The notes beneath the pieces were generated by a model, which was not told the DNA's origin, did not search any database, and was given only the letters and a program-made list of their open reading frames with translations. The position numbers were made by a program, and so were the translations under genes. Of a stretch of DNA of 64,000 nucleotides, positions 32,813 to 41,382 are shown in pieces; the stretch's first letter is position 1; the number at the start of each line of letters is the position of its first letter. The DNA is taken from NCBI RefSeq assembly GCF_005217615.1, contig NZ_SZNK01000001.1:60001-124000 (forward strand), given 5' to 3'. This stretch comes from Brevibacillus antibioticus. GTDB lineage: Bacteria; Bacillota; Bacilli; Brevibacillales; Brevibacillaceae.

Positions 32813-33289
32813 ATGCAGCAACTATATGACCTCTTTCTGAAAACCGGTTTGCGTCCGTTCGCCTTTATGTCCGATACGATGCAGCTTGAAGAAAAACTGA
32901 CTCGCTCTGATTTGACGACCCTCCTCCTATTGCTGTTCCGCGGAGATTTGACTATGTCAGAGCTGGCGCAAGAGATGGGGGCGCCGCTTAGTTCGATGAC
33001 CAGCATCGCGAAACGGCTTGAACGCAAAGGATACATCGCGAGGGCGACCTCTGTAGAGGATCAACGGGTGAAGCTCGTCACACTGACACAACCAGGCAAA
33101 CAGCTTGCAAAAGAATCAGAGCAGATGATGCTGACGATGCTGGGGAGGCTTCAGGAGGCATTTACGCCGGAAGAAATGGAGCAATTCACTACCCTTCTAC
33201 TCAAAGCCGCCAAACTATTTCAGGACGGAGGACCTGTCAAGCCTCGTGAAACAAAGGCTCGTTCCATCAAGATCAACATTGAGGAATAG
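32813..33289 (+). CDS. MarR family transcriptional regulator
   Basis: A 158-residue winged-helix regulator. The recognition region is LTMSELAQEMGAPLSSMTSIAKRLERKGYI (about 43-72) and the wing is ATSVEDQRVKLVTLT. The C-terminal helix would dimerise. AAGGAGTC precedes the ATG. Two matched operators flank the gene, upstream of itself and of the following ATPase gene. Confidence 0.88.
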   Translation: MQQLYDLFLKTGLRPFAFMSDTMQLEEKLTRSDLTTLLLLLFRGDLTMSELAQEMGAPLSSMTSIAKRLERKGYIARATSVEDQRVKLVTLTQPGKQLAKESEQMMLTMLGRLQEAFTPEEMEQFTTLLLKAAKLFQDGGPVKPRETKARSIKINIEE

Positions 33290-33319
33290 TCTGATCGAGC
33301 CTGCTTCTTTTTTTGTCTA

Positions 33320-33339
33320 ATTACTACGAAATCGTATTA
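33320..33339. promoter_or_regulatory. Operator of the MarR-type regulator, copy 2
   Basis: TTACTACGAAATCGTATTAA differs from copy 1 at one base and is more nearly palindromic. It lies 27 bases upstream of the ArsA-like gene start. Confidence 0.65.
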
Positions 33340-33365
33340 AATGGATCGTGAAGGAGAGAATTGAG

Positions 33366-34550
33366 ATGAGAATCGTCATTTACACTGGCAAAGGTGGGGT
33401 TGGGAAGACGAGTGTGGCAGCAGCAACGGCTGTTAAGCTGGCAAAACAGGGAAAGAGGACGCTTGTACTCAGTACGGATGCCGCACACAGTTTGGCAGAT
33501 TCATTGGGGACTGTGATCGGACCAGACCCCGTACTCATCAGCGAAAATTTATGGGGCCAGGAAGTAAACAGCTTGCGGGAAACCGAGCGCAATTGGGGAG
33601 CCGTTCAGGGCTGGCTGACAACACTGCTCGACAAAGCACAGCTGACTGATATTACAACAGACGAGATGCTCGTTTTTCCTGGCATGGAGGAAATGTTCAG
33701 TTTGCTACAGATCAAGGAACACGCCGTAAGTGGGCAGTTCGACGTCATGGTAGTAGATTGTGCCCCAACCGGAGAAACCCTGCGTCTGCTCAGTTATCCG
33801 AACGTATTGAATTGGTGGTTGGAAAAAATTTTTCCGACGGAACGCAAGCTGATCAAACTGGTTCGCCCAGTGGCCAAGATCGTCAACAAAGTAGAGCTTC
33901 CCTCTGATGATGTGCTAAACAGCGTCGAGCAGCTCGCTCGGGGGCTGGAGGAAATGCAACGCATTGTTTTGGACCCGGAGATTACATCAGTGAGAATCGT
34001 AGTAAATCCAGAAAAAATGGTACTTGCGGAAGCAAAGCGATCGTTTACGTACTTGAATCTGTTCGGGTTCAATACAGATGCCATCATCGTGAATCGGGTG
34101 CTTCCGGATGAAGCGGGAGAAGGATTTTTTGCCCACTGGCGAGAGCTGCAACGCAAGTATGAGAACGAAATCGTGGAAAACTTTCAGCCGCTGCCGATTT
34201 TGAAAGCACCGATGATGCCAAAAGAAGTGATTGGGTTTCCTGTTTTAGAAGAATTGGCAGATATCGTTTTTGGAACAGAAGACCCTTCCGCCAAGCTTTA
34301 TCAGGGGAGAACGGAACTGATTCGAGAAGTGGACGGCGAGTTGCATTTGGAGCTGATGATTCCTTTTGTAGATAAAGCAGCGTTGGATTTAACGCAAACA
34401 GGGGATGAATTGACCGTAAATGCGGGTGCCTACAAGCGAAAAGTCATCTTGCCACGAGTGTTAATGGGACGACAGGTGACGGGAGCGAAATATGCGGAAG
34501 ATCGGCTGATCATTCGTTTTAGCGCAAGGGAAGGGGCTGCCCAGCCTTGA
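33366..34550 (+). CDS. ArsA/GET3-family ATPase with C-terminal HSP20-like domain
   Basis: A 394-residue ATPase. It has the deviant P-loop GKGGVGKTS (about 8-16), switch I DAAHSLADSLG and switch II DCAPTGETLRLLSYP. Residues about 315-390 look like the alpha-crystallin/HSP20-type domain found at the end of single-domain bacterial ArsA homologues (LHLELMIPFVDKAALDL, LTVNAGAYKRKVILP). No arsB or arsC is nearby and no Cys-rich arsenite site is visible, so tail-anchored-protein handling or an unknown role is as likely as metalloid export. AAGGAGAG supports the ATG at 33366. It is under the MarR-type operator. Confidence 0.82.
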   Translation: MRIVIYTGKGGVGKTSVAAATAVKLAKQGKRTLVLSTDAAHSLADSLGTVIGPDPVLISENLWGQEVNSLRETERNWGAVQGWLTTLLDKAQLTDITTDEMLVFPGMEEMFSLLQIKEHAVSGQFDVMVVDCAPTGETLRLLSYPNVLNWWLEKIFPTERKLIKLVRPVAKIVNKVELPSDDVLNSVEQLARGLEEMQRIVLDPEITSVRIVVNPEKMVLAEAKRSFTYLNLFGFNTDAIIVNRVLPDEAGEGFFAHWRELQRKYENEIVENFQPLPILKAPMMPKEVIGFPVLEELADIVFGTEDPSAKLYQGRTELIREVDGELHLELMIPFVDKAALDLTQTGDELTVNAGAYKRKVILPRVLMGRQVTGAKYAEDRLIIRFSAREGAAQP

Positions 34551-34624
34551 GACGTACTGGATTGAATCTTGTATCGTGTGCTGACGATTCTCGGAATAGG
34601 CCAATTTGAGAGGAGAGAATTGAC

Positions 34625-34975
34625 ATGGTAAGTGGGATCAAGCGTCAAATGGGTTTCACTCTCATCCTGACAGGACTGCTGCATACGGTTGTCGGTCTGT
34701 TTTTATACGCGGAGCCGCTTCAGCAGATTGTTGCTAATGGCTTTTGGAATGCGGTAGGGAAAGAAGAAGTTGCTGCTTTCTGGTTTCTGATGTTTGGCTT
34801 TTTGCTGATGTTGCTCGGATATATGGCGGATTGGCTGATGAAAAAGAAGGGAATGGAGACGCCGGCTGCCTTTGGTTGGACGATACTCGGGATTTGCGTG
34901 GTCGGGGTGATTGCCATGCCTACCTCTGGCTTCTGGCTTGGTATACCACAGGCTGGCATCCTGCTGCGCAAGTGA
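34625..34975 (+). CDS. DUF6463-like membrane protein
   Basis: A 116-residue protein with four membrane segments (about 10-28, 45-70, 82-98 and a last hydrophobic stretch) and the pattern GLLHTVVGLF, EEVAAFWFLMFGFLLMLLGY and MPTSGFWLGIPQA. It matches DUF6463 proteins, whose function I do not know. GAGAGGAGAG precedes the ATG. It lies 74 bases after the ArsA-like gene and is probably co-transcribed. Confidence 0.68.
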   Translation: MVSGIKRQMGFTLILTGLLHTVVGLFLYAEPLQQIVANGFWNAVGKEEVAAFWFLMFGFLLMLLGYMADWLMKKKGMETPAAFGWTILGICVVGVIAMPTSGFWLGIPQAGILLRK

Positions 34976-35061
34976 TGTAAGAAATTTGCGGATAGGTAGA
35001 TGGTTCAGATAAAATGAATGTAACCATTTTCCATATGGTTCAATATCCGAGGTGATCTTAC

Positions 35062-35805
35062 TTGAACTTCTTAGATGCAAATAACCAATGGACCCCAGAG
35101 TTTTTGGAACACATCCAAAAATCCGCGAAGTCATCCATCAAGCTCACGCTGACGAAAGAACCGGCTACTTTAACAGATAGCAAGGTGGGCGGAAAGCCTT
35201 GGCTGCCGCCACAAATGCCATACCCACAGGATGAAGATGGAAACGACTACTTGTTTCTCGCACAAATCAACTGGGCGCAAATGCCGCAGCTCGATGGCTA
35301 CCCCGCTAGTGGATTGACCAGTTTTTTTGTCAAGGAGGATGATACCTTCGGACTGATGGACCAATCCTTTCACGTGCTTCATTTTGAAGAGGTCATGGAC
35401 ACACAGGAAATGGACCCCTTTCAACCAGAGGACCCTGACGTGTACAGTCCGGTACTGGGTGGGCCATACAAAGTGACAGGAAAACTAGAGTCGCAGTACG
35501 TCCCTCATCGAGATCCACAGGCAGTGAATTATCAGCTACCTACCGACGAGGATGAGGTGGCCTACTCCAAATACTGGGACCTCGCCGATGCTAGCGGGTC
35601 ACGGATCGGAGGATATCCCTACTTTACCCAGAAGTATGTGAACCGGGATGGATGGGAGATGCTCCTTCAACTGGATATGGAGGGCGACAACTACGATTAC
35701 TATGTCTCGTGGGGAGATAGCGGAGTGGGTAACTTCTTCATTCGCAGGGAGGACCTGCTTCGTCTGGATTTTTCAAAGGTTTCGTATACATGGGATTGTC
35801 TATAA
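35062..35805 (+). CDS. YwqG family protein (DUF1963)
   Basis: A 247-residue protein of the YwqG/DUF1963 family: LGGKPWLPP-type start (KVGGKPWLPPQMPYP), LFLAQINWAQMP, GLTSFFVKEDD, RIGGYPYFTQ and the C-terminal WGDSGVGNFFIRREDLLRLDFS. Function unknown; many relatives sit near toxin-like or WG-repeat genes. The TTG start has GAGGTGATC upstream. Confidence 0.82.
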   Translation: MNFLDANNQWTPEFLEHIQKSAKSSIKLTLTKEPATLTDSKVGGKPWLPPQMPYPQDEDGNDYLFLAQINWAQMPQLDGYPASGLTSFFVKEDDTFGLMDQSFHVLHFEEVMDTQEMDPFQPEDPDVYSPVLGGPYKVTGKLESQYVPHRDPQAVNYQLPTDEDEVAYSKYWDLADASGSRIGGYPYFTQKYVNRDGWEMLLQLDMEGDNYDYYVSWGDSGVGNFFIRREDLLRLDFSKVSYTWDCL

Positions 35806-35826
35806 AAGAAAGATGGGGATACAACG

Positions 35827-36378
35827 ATGGCGCACATACATGACATCCAAAGCTTACTCAAAGAATCGCAGAAGACCAGAGTGAAATACTTGTTCTTTTG
35901 GGGGCATACAAAGAAGGATTCAGACACAATCGACAAATCATGCTTTAGCCAATGGTATCCGGCCGCTTTTGTAGAGGACGGTATCACGTACCCAACCGCT
36001 GAGCATTACATGATGGCGAAAAAGGCTGAGCTGTTCGGCGATCTTGCCATCCGTGATGAAATACTCAGGAAAAGTCATCCGAAACAAGCGAAGGATTTGG
36101 GACGAAAGGTACATTCCTTTGACGAGGCTGTGTGGAATGCGAACAAGACGGCGATTGTTCGCCAAGCAAACCTATTAAAATTCAGCCAGCATGCCGAGTT
36201 GAAAGCATATCTCTTGGAGACAGGTGACCGCATTATTGTCGAAGCGAGTCCTTATGATCGGATATGGGGAATCGGGATGGCCCAAGATCATCCGCATGCG
36301 GAACAGCCCGAGAAGTGGCGGGGAGAAAATTTGCTCGGTTTTGCATTGATGGCAGTCAGGGAGCAGCTGCGTTCGTGA
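35827..36378 (+). CDS. NADAR family protein (YbiA-like)
   Basis: A 183-residue member of the NADAR family (NAD- and ADP-ribose-linked; some members hydrolyse damaged riboflavin intermediates or reverse guanine ADP-ribosylation). Conserved features are LFFWGH, CFSQWYPAAF, YPTAEHYMMAKKA, WNANKTAIVRQANLLKF and DRIWGIG with GENLLGFALMAVRE. It is 21 bases after the YwqG gene. Confidence 0.87.
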   Translation: MAHIHDIQSLLKESQKTRVKYLFFWGHTKKDSDTIDKSCFSQWYPAAFVEDGITYPTAEHYMMAKKAELFGDLAIRDEILRKSHPKQAKDLGRKVHSFDEAVWNANKTAIVRQANLLKFSQHAELKAYLLETGDRIIVEASPYDRIWGIGMAQDHPHAEQPEKWRGENLLGFALMAVREQLRS

Positions 36379-36415
36379 TCCAGATTACAAAATCGGAGAA
36401 GGACCCGAGACGTAC

Positions 36416-36466
36416 AAATACGCCATTCTTTCTTATGATTCTTCAGAAAGAATGGCGTATTTTTTC
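36416..36466. terminator. Bidirectional terminator
   Basis: A stem of about 16 bp (AATACGCCATTCTTTCT with its complement 36445-36460) is flanked by A- and T-rich runs. It separates the NADAR gene from the convergent serine hydrolase gene. Confidence 0.88.
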
Positions 36467-36474
36467 CTGTTTGC

Positions 36475-37629
36475 CTACTTACTAAATTCTGCAAGTAAAA
36501 TATTTTTAAAGTTAGCTTTCCCCAAACTGTTCAAATTGATGGTCAACATATGCTTGCCTCCAAGTGTACCCCCAACAAGAGTAATAAACCCTGGAATGCT
36601 ACCTGTATGTCCCCATATCGAAACACCGTTTGGAAGCTTAGTTTCATAGATTCCAAGACCATATCCGCTGATTTCAGAACTTCCTGTAGGAACTGTAGTA
36701 AGCATTTCTTTTAATTGCTGTTCCTTTAGTAATTTGCCACTGAGTAAGTAAGAGAAGAATTTATTTAAGTCGTCAGCAGTAGAAATCATATCTCCTGCCG
36801 AGCTAGCTATACTTGGATTATAATAAGTAATGTCTTTTAGCTCACTTGCTCCGTCTGGTTGGAAATAGCCACGGGCATGGTTGGTGCCAGGAATAACGCT
36901 CGAATTGCCAGGTAGGAATGTATTCGATAATTCAAGTGGTTCAATAATCCGATTTTCAATCTCTTCCGCATAGCTGTTTCCGGTTATTTTTTCAATAAGG
37001 ATACCCAGTAATACGTATCCTGTGTCTGAATAAGACCAGCCCTTTCCTGGGGCAAAGTCTGGAGGTAGGGAAAGCCCAATCTTTACCAATTCTTCAGCGG
37101 TATATGATTTTTTTGCATTCATCAAATCAACGTTTTTTGACCGTAAGTATTCAGCAATACCACTTGTATGGTTCAATATTTGCCGGATAGTAATCTGGTT
37201 ACCATCATATCCGTTTCCTTGAATGACACCAGGCAACCATTTTTCGATGGGGTCGTCTAGATTCAGCCGGTTCTCTCCAGCTAACTGAAGGACAACTGTT
37301 GCGATGAACGTCTTCGTCACGCTGCCAATGCGAAAGCGCAAATCTGTTTCCATTGGTTTCTTCGTGCTCAGATTCGATACCCCAGCGGCATAACCCCATG
37401 TTTTCCCATCCTCATAAGTTTTAGCGAGTATCCCCGGGATTCCAAGTTGCAATGTATCCCTCATGGCTTGCTTGACGGAATTACGATCTCGTTGAGTGCT
37501 TTGTAACGAACTAGATACATTTTGGGTGGGCTCTGCTTTTACAATTGAGATTGGCGTTATGTATAACAGGGAACTTCCAGCTATTAAAAGGGCCAGACTT
37601 GCAAATGTAATTTGACTACGTCTTTTCAT
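36475..37629 (-). CDS. Secreted serine beta-lactamase-fold hydrolase (D-Ala-D-Ala carboxypeptidase or D-peptidase type)
   Basis: A 384-residue exported enzyme of the class C beta-lactamase/DD-peptidase fold. A signal peptide ends near VKA-EP. Active-site motifs are S-x-x-K (GSVTKTF), Y-S-D (YSDTGY) and HTG (WGHTGSIPG). The set resembles Streptomyces R61 carboxypeptidase and Bacillus alkaline D-peptidase, more than a beta-lactamase. GAGGAGAG 9 bases upstream supports the ATG at 37629. It is a lone gene with its own upstream region. Confidence 0.87.
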   Translation of the reverse strand: MKRRSQITFASLALLIAGSSLLYITPISIVKAEPTQNVSSSLQSTQRDRNSVKQAMRDTLQLGIPGILAKTYEDGKTWGYAAGVSNLSTKKPMETDLRFRIGSVTKTFIATVVLQLAGENRLNLDDPIEKWLPGVIQGNGYDGNQITIRQILNHTSGIAEYLRSKNVDLMNAKKSYTAEELVKIGLSLPPDFAPGKGWSYSDTGYVLLGILIEKITGNSYAEEIENRIIEPLELSNTFLPGNSSVIPGTNHARGYFQPDGASELKDITYYNPSIASSAGDMISTADDLNKFFSYLLSGKLLKEQQLKEMLTTVPTGSSEISGYGLGIYETKLPNGVSIWGHTGSIPGFITLVGGTLGGKHMLTINLNSLGKANFKNILLAEFSK

Positions 37630-37944
37630 AAGGCATTTCTCTCCTCTATTCATATTGTATAGGTGGTTGCTTGCTGTTTCCTACTAACCACACAGCTATC
37701 ATCTCCACCAATGACTCGTTATTTTTTTATCATATACAATAAAAATCTCTTTTTTTCTTTCGCATTCCTTACGAATTACTTACGTTTAAAGTAGCTTCTA
37801 TAATAGGGCGTTAGGAGGATATTTTGTTGCTCCATCAAGGGAGGAAGGATGTAATTTCCTGTCCATGAGGGATTCCACGCAAGGTGGGAGGAAAACTATC
37901 CCATATTCCGATCGTGAATATTCATTCGATAAAACATATTTTTC
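37630..37944. other. Intergenic region between the serine hydrolase and the ABC transporter genes
   Basis: AT-rich region. It contains a TATAAT-like hexamer near 37798 and an isolated AGGAGG (37814-37819) followed only by a 13-codon frame. I see no gene I can support. Confidence 0.4.
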
Positions 37945-37973
37945 TTGAATATCAGAAAATATATAATTATAAT
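37945..37973 (+). promoter_or_regulatory. Sigma-A promoter of the amino-acid ABC transporter operon
   Basis: TTGAAT (37945-37950), a 17-base spacer and TATAAT (37968-37973) make a near-consensus promoter. Confidence 0.72.
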
Positions 37974-37988
37974 TTAAATCAGAAAACA

Positions 37989-38005
37989 TTTCCGATATTC
38001 GGAAA
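37989..38005. promoter_or_regulatory. 17-bp palindrome, candidate IclR-type operator
   Basis: TTTCCGATATTCGGAAA is a perfect 7+3+7 palindrome placed 15-32 bases after the -10, where a repressor would block elongation or initiation. It resembles TTTCC/GGAAA IclR-type sites, and the operon ends in an IclR gene. Confidence 0.55.
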
Positions 38006-38049
38006 AATTGATACGCAATTCATCCGGGACATAAATGGGGGATAGCAGG

Positions 38050-38772
38050 ATGATTGAGGTTAAGCAGCTTGTCAAATCTTTTGGCCCGTTAACCGTGTTG
38101 AAGGGCGTTACGCTCACGGTGGAAGAAAAGGAAGTTGTCGTCTTGCTTGGAGCCAGTGGTTCAGGCAAAAGTACTTTACTCAGATGTTTGAATTTTCTGG
38201 AATTTTATGACGGCGGAGAGATTCGAATCGGTGGTCAGCAGATTGATCCACACAAGACGAATCTGAATCAGTTCCGCGCCGAGGTCGGCATGGTTTTTCA
38301 GCACTTCAATCTATTTCCGCACAAGACCGTTTTGGAAAACTTGATGGAGGCGCCTGTTCACGTCAAAGGAATGAATGCAGCAGAAGCCAAGCAATTAGCG
38401 TACGAGCTCCTGAAAAAAGTGAATATGCAGGATAAGGCCGATGTCTACCCGGACATGCTCTCCGGTGGACAAAAGCAGCGGGTTGCCATCGCCCGGGCGC
38501 TTGCGATGAAGCCGAAGATCATGCTGTTTGATGAGCCAACCTCTGCACTCGATCCCGAGCTCGTCGGTGAAGTGCTACAGGTCATGAAGCAGCTCGCCAA
38601 AGAAGGAATGACGATGATCGTCGTGACACATGAAATGGGGTTCGCTCGTGAAGTAGCAGATCGGGCGGTGTTCATGCACGATGGACAAATTCTGGAGCAA
38701 GGACCACCGAGAGAATTCTTTGAAAACCCACAGCATGATCGTACCAAGCAGTTTTTAGGCAGCATCCGTTAA
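38050..38772 (+). CDS. Polar amino-acid ABC transporter ATP-binding protein
   Basis: A 240-residue GlnQ/HisP-type ATPase with Walker [10 protein letters not shown], signature [15 protein letters not shown], Walker [15 protein letters not shown] and the switch His ([15 protein letters not shown]). The start at 38050 has GGGGGAT 6-7 bases upstream. It is the first gene of a transporter operon (ATPase, binding protein, permease) ending with an IclR regulator. Confidence 0.93.
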   Translation: MIEVKQLVKSFGPLTVLKGVTLTVEEKEVVVLLGASGSGKSTLLRCLNFLEFYDGGEIRIGGQQIDPHKTNLNQFRAEVGMVFQHFNLFPHKTVLENLMEAPVHVKGMNAAEAKQLAYELLKKVNMQDKADVYPDMLSGGQKQRVAIARALAMKPKIMLFDEPTSALDPELVGEVLQVMKQLAKEGMTMIVVTHEMGFAREVADRAVFMHDGQILEQGPPREFFENPQHDRTKQFLGSIR

Positions 38773-38812
38773 CATCCAGTGAATATAGAGATGAATACAG
38801 GGGGAATCACCA

Positions 38813-39625
38813 ATGAAAAAGCGTGCAAAATGGTCCGGAATCTTGTTGTCCACTGTCCTAGTAGGCTCGTTGCTGCTCTCTGCTTGTGGTTCACAGGGAA
38901 ATGCACCGGCAGCAGGTGGACAAGCTGGTGGAGACGGTGGAAAGAAGGATTTTACGTACGCCATGAGTGGCGTGTACAAACCGTTTAGCTTCAAGGAAAA
39001 TGGGCAACTGACTGGCTTTGATGTAGAGATCGGACAAGCGCTGGCAGAAAAAATGGGCATGAACGCAGTGCCGATCACCAATCCATTCGAAACGATTATC
39101 CCCGGTCTGGACGCGAAAAAATATGACGCTGTCATTGGGAGCTTGACCGTCACACCTGAACGCCAAAAAGCGGTTTTGTTCACCAATCCATACTACCGTT
39201 CCGGTTCGCAGATTTTCGTACAAGAGGGCAATACCACGATCAAGAGCAAAGAAGATCTGAAGGGGAAAAAGATCGGCGTAGTAAAAGCATCCAACTACTT
39301 GGATTGGGCGAAAAAGCTGACGGATGAAGACAAAATCACTCAGTACGATAGTGATATCACTGCTTTGCTGGACTTGCCGACAGGACGTCTTGATGCAGTG
39401 ATTACCGACCAGGTAGTTGGTTTGCGATTCATTAAAGAAGGCGGCGGAAAAGTGATAGACGTAGGCGAACCGCTCAGCTTTGACGAGCAAGCAATCGCTG
39501 TGCGCTTGGGTGATTCGGAGGCAGTGGAGCGGATCAACAAGGCGCTGGACGAGGTCGTCAAAGACGGCACCTATGAGAAGATCAGCCAAAAATGGTTTGG
39601 CCGCAACATCCTGCAAAAACAGTAA
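38813..39625 (+). CDS. Polar amino-acid ABC transporter substrate-binding lipoprotein
   Basis: A 270-residue family 3 binding protein with lipobox LLLSAC (Cys25) and a Gly/Ala-rich linker. Family marks are YKPFSFKENGQLTGFDVEIGQALAEKMG, YDAVIGSLTVTPERQKAVLFTNPYY and LKGKKIGVVKAS. The ligand-binding Arg (in TPERQKAV region) is present as in cationic/polar amino-acid binders. The ligand is unknown; local remnants hint at an ectoine-like or diamino-acid substrate. Confidence 0.9.
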   Translation: MKKRAKWSGILLSTVLVGSLLLSACGSQGNAPAAGGQAGGDGGKKDFTYAMSGVYKPFSFKENGQLTGFDVEIGQALAEKMGMNAVPITNPFETIIPGLDAKKYDAVIGSLTVTPERQKAVLFTNPYYRSGSQIFVQEGNTTIKSKEDLKGKKIGVVKASNYLDWAKKLTDEDKITQYDSDITALLDLPTGRLDAVITDQVVGLRFIKEGGGKVIDVGEPLSFDEQAIAVRLGDSEAVERINKALDEVVKDGTYEKISQKWFGRNILQKQ

Positions 39626-39632
39626 GTGGGCA

Positions 39633-39665
39633 TCGGGGTGTCCGTGATGGACGCCCCCCTTTTTA
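39633..39665 (+). terminator. Intra-operon hairpin, probable attenuator
   Basis: GGGGTGTCC (39635-39643) pairs with GGACGCCCC (39649-39657), followed by CCTTTTT. It lies between the binding-protein and permease genes and may raise binding-protein output relative to the permease. Confidence 0.7.
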
Positions 39666-39690
39666 ACGCTTCATGTGAGGAGGATTGAAC

Positions 39691-40380
39691 GTGATTATTG
39701 ATATTTTTCTATCCAGTTATCCCCTTTTTCTAAAAGCGACATGGCTCACGGTACAGTTGACGGCAGTTGCGCTGATGCTCGGTTGTGTGGTAGGTCTTGT
39801 CATTGCCTTTTTCCGAATATCTGATAACAAAGTATTGAATTACATCGCACACGTCTACATTACAGTTATTCGCGGGACGCCTTTGATCGTGCAAATTTGT
39901 ATTCTGTACTTCGGCTTGGCAAATTTGGTGACGCTGTCTCAGTTTTGGGCAGGGGCCATCGCGTTGGCAGTTCATAACGGCGCGTATATTGCAGAAATTT
40001 TCCGAGGGGCCATCCAGTCCATTGACCGTGGACAGATGGAGGCTTCCCGATCACTCGGCATGTCGTATCCGTTGGCGATGCGCAGAATTATTTTGCCGCA
40101 GGCGTTTCGTCGGGCGATCCCATCGCTTGGCAATCAGTTTATTATCGGGTTGAAGGATTCGTCGTTGGTCGCATACGTAGGGATGCAGGATTTATGGGGA
40201 ACTGGTCTCGGTGAAGCGGCTTCCAACTACAAGCAGCTAGAGACGTATATGGTCGTCGGATTGTACTATCTCGTACTGATCATGATCTTCTCGTATTTCG
40301 TAAACAAGCTGGAAGCAAGGCTTGCCAAAGGAAAAGCCCCCAATAAACAAACGAAAGATAACACGAGTGTGGCAGCGTAA
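39691..40380 (+). CDS. Polar amino-acid ABC transporter permease
   Basis: A 229-residue HisM/GlnP-type permease. It has an N-terminal TM segment (FLKATWLTVQLTAVALMLGCVVGLVIA), the family motif RGTPLIVQICILYFGL and the EAA loop EASRSLGMSYPLAMRRIILPQAFRRAIPSLGNQFI split over residues about 125-160. GAGGAGGA supports the GTG at 39691; the TTG at 39685 abuts the site. A single permease implies a homodimeric channel. Confidence 0.9.
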   Translation: MIIDIFLSSYPLFLKATWLTVQLTAVALMLGCVVGLVIAFFRISDNKVLNYIAHVYITVIRGTPLIVQICILYFGLANLVTLSQFWAGAIALAVHNGAYIAEIFRGAIQSIDRGQMEASRSLGMSYPLAMRRIILPQAFRRAIPSLGNQFIIGLKDSSLVAYVGMQDLWGTGLGEAASNYKQLETYMVVGLYYLVLIMIFSYFVNKLEARLAKGKAPNKQTKDNTSVAA

Positions 40381-40406
40381 CTTTTTGTCATGGAGGATAA
40401 AGAAGG

Positions 40407-41138
40407 ATGGTTCAATCAGTCGAACGGGCGATGAAAATTATTCGGGTACTGATTTCAGACGAAAAACATGCTTGGCCGATTTCGGAGCTGGCGAGCGCAA
40501 CGGGTCTACCAATCAGTACGCTCCACCGTTTTCTCGAATCCATGATCCAGTTCGGATTGGTTGAGCAGGACCCAGTCACCAAGCATTACAAGCCGGGCTA
40601 TACATGGATGGAAATCGGTTTTATCCTGCATGAAAAGCTGAACCTGCGGGCTGTGGCGAGACCTTTCATGGAGGAGCTGGCGAATGAAGTCGAGGAGAGT
40701 ATCTTCCTCAACGTATTGGCGGGGACGGATTCGATGCCGATCGAAAAAGTAGAAAGTCCACTGAAAATACGCATAGACGAGAATTTGGGGGAGCGGATAC
40801 CTCTCACAATCGGCGCCCCCAGTAAAATCATTCTCGCGTATTTGAAGCAGGATGCGATCACGAAAGTCGTTTCAGCCCAGCTTGCACGAGACAAGCAGCC
40901 GTCATTTTTGGAGCAGCTGAGTGAAGCGAAGAAAAGTGGCTATGCAATCAGCTACGAGGAGAAGACGGAAGGCACCATGGCAGTTGCCGCTCCGATCATC
41001 GGCTACGGAAATCAACTTGTCGGAGCGCTCTCGATCAATGCCCCGTGCTTTCGGGTGACAGAAGATCGATTGCCCCTACTCATCGAACAAGTAAAGCGTC
41101 AGGCTGCGACGATTTCGGCAAGAATCGGTGGCGCATAA
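40407..41138 (+). CDS. IclR family transcriptional regulator
   Basis: A 243-residue regulator. The N-terminal winged helix reads VQSVERAMKIIRVLISDEKHAWPISELASATGLPISTLHRFLESM. The C-terminal IclR effector domain includes a GYAISYEEKTEGTMAVAAPI segment. TGGAGGATAAAGAAGG precedes the ATG. It sits 26 bases after the permease gene, so it is probably in the operon. The TTTCCGA-N3-TCGGAAA palindrome upstream of the operon is a candidate binding site. Confidence 0.88.
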   Translation: MVQSVERAMKIIRVLISDEKHAWPISELASATGLPISTLHRFLESMIQFGLVEQDPVTKHYKPGYTWMEIGFILHEKLNLRAVARPFMEELANEVEESIFLNVLAGTDSMPIEKVESPLKIRIDENLGERIPLTIGAPSKIILAYLKQDAITKVVSAQLARDKQPSFLEQLSEAKKSGYAISYEEKTEGTMAVAAPIIGYGNQLVGALSINAPCFRVTEDRLPLLIEQVKRQAATISARIGGA

Positions 41139-41143
41139 GTTAA

Positions 41144-41186
41144 CCCTCCATTCCAGCATCTGTGGATGGAGGCTTTGCTTTTTCTT
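41144..41186 (+). terminator. Terminator after the IclR gene
   Basis: CCTCCATTCCA and TGTGGATGGAGG form an imperfect stem followed by CTTTGCTTTTTC. Confidence 0.65.
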
Positions 41187-41268
41187 ATAGTAACCATTGG
41201 AGCTTTCAATTTCTTCGCCTCGAAAAACTGTGTTAGTGTGAAAGAAACAGTGGGGAAGGGAGATAGAC

Positions 41269-41376
41269 ATGTTCCCATTTCGCGTCATTAATCAGGAAAC
41301 AACGGAAGATGTGCTGGATATGACCAGTGTCATCGAAGTGGTAGAGCAAGCCAAGGGTTGGTTTCGCGCCAGGTGA
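41269..41376 (+). pseudogene. N-terminal stub resembling ornithine cyclodeaminase
   Basis: Thirty-five codons with a good GGGGAAGGGAG site encode FRVINQETTEDVLDMTSVIEVVEQA, which looks like the first 28 residues of ornithine cyclodeaminase/mu-crystallin family proteins. The next residues (KGWFRAR) are unrelated and a stop follows. A whole enzyme has about 320 residues. It may have been the gene following the IclR regulator before a deletion. Confidence 0.5.
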
Positions 41377-41382
41377 GTTTGA

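Noticed and set aside
33366-34550. Arsenite efflux ATPase ArsA
   Set aside because: No arsB, arsC, arsD or arsR neighbours and no cysteine cluster for arsenite; only the ATPase family can be supported.
36475-37629. Class C beta-lactamase conferring resistance
   Set aside because: The motif set (SVTK, YSD, HTG) and layout fit DD-peptidase or D-peptidase types; no evidence for drug hydrolysis.
37798-38049. Riboswitch or T-box leader before the amino-acid ABC transporter
   Set aside because: No specifier stem, T-box sequence or terminator/antiterminator pair is visible; a simple promoter plus palindrome explains the region.
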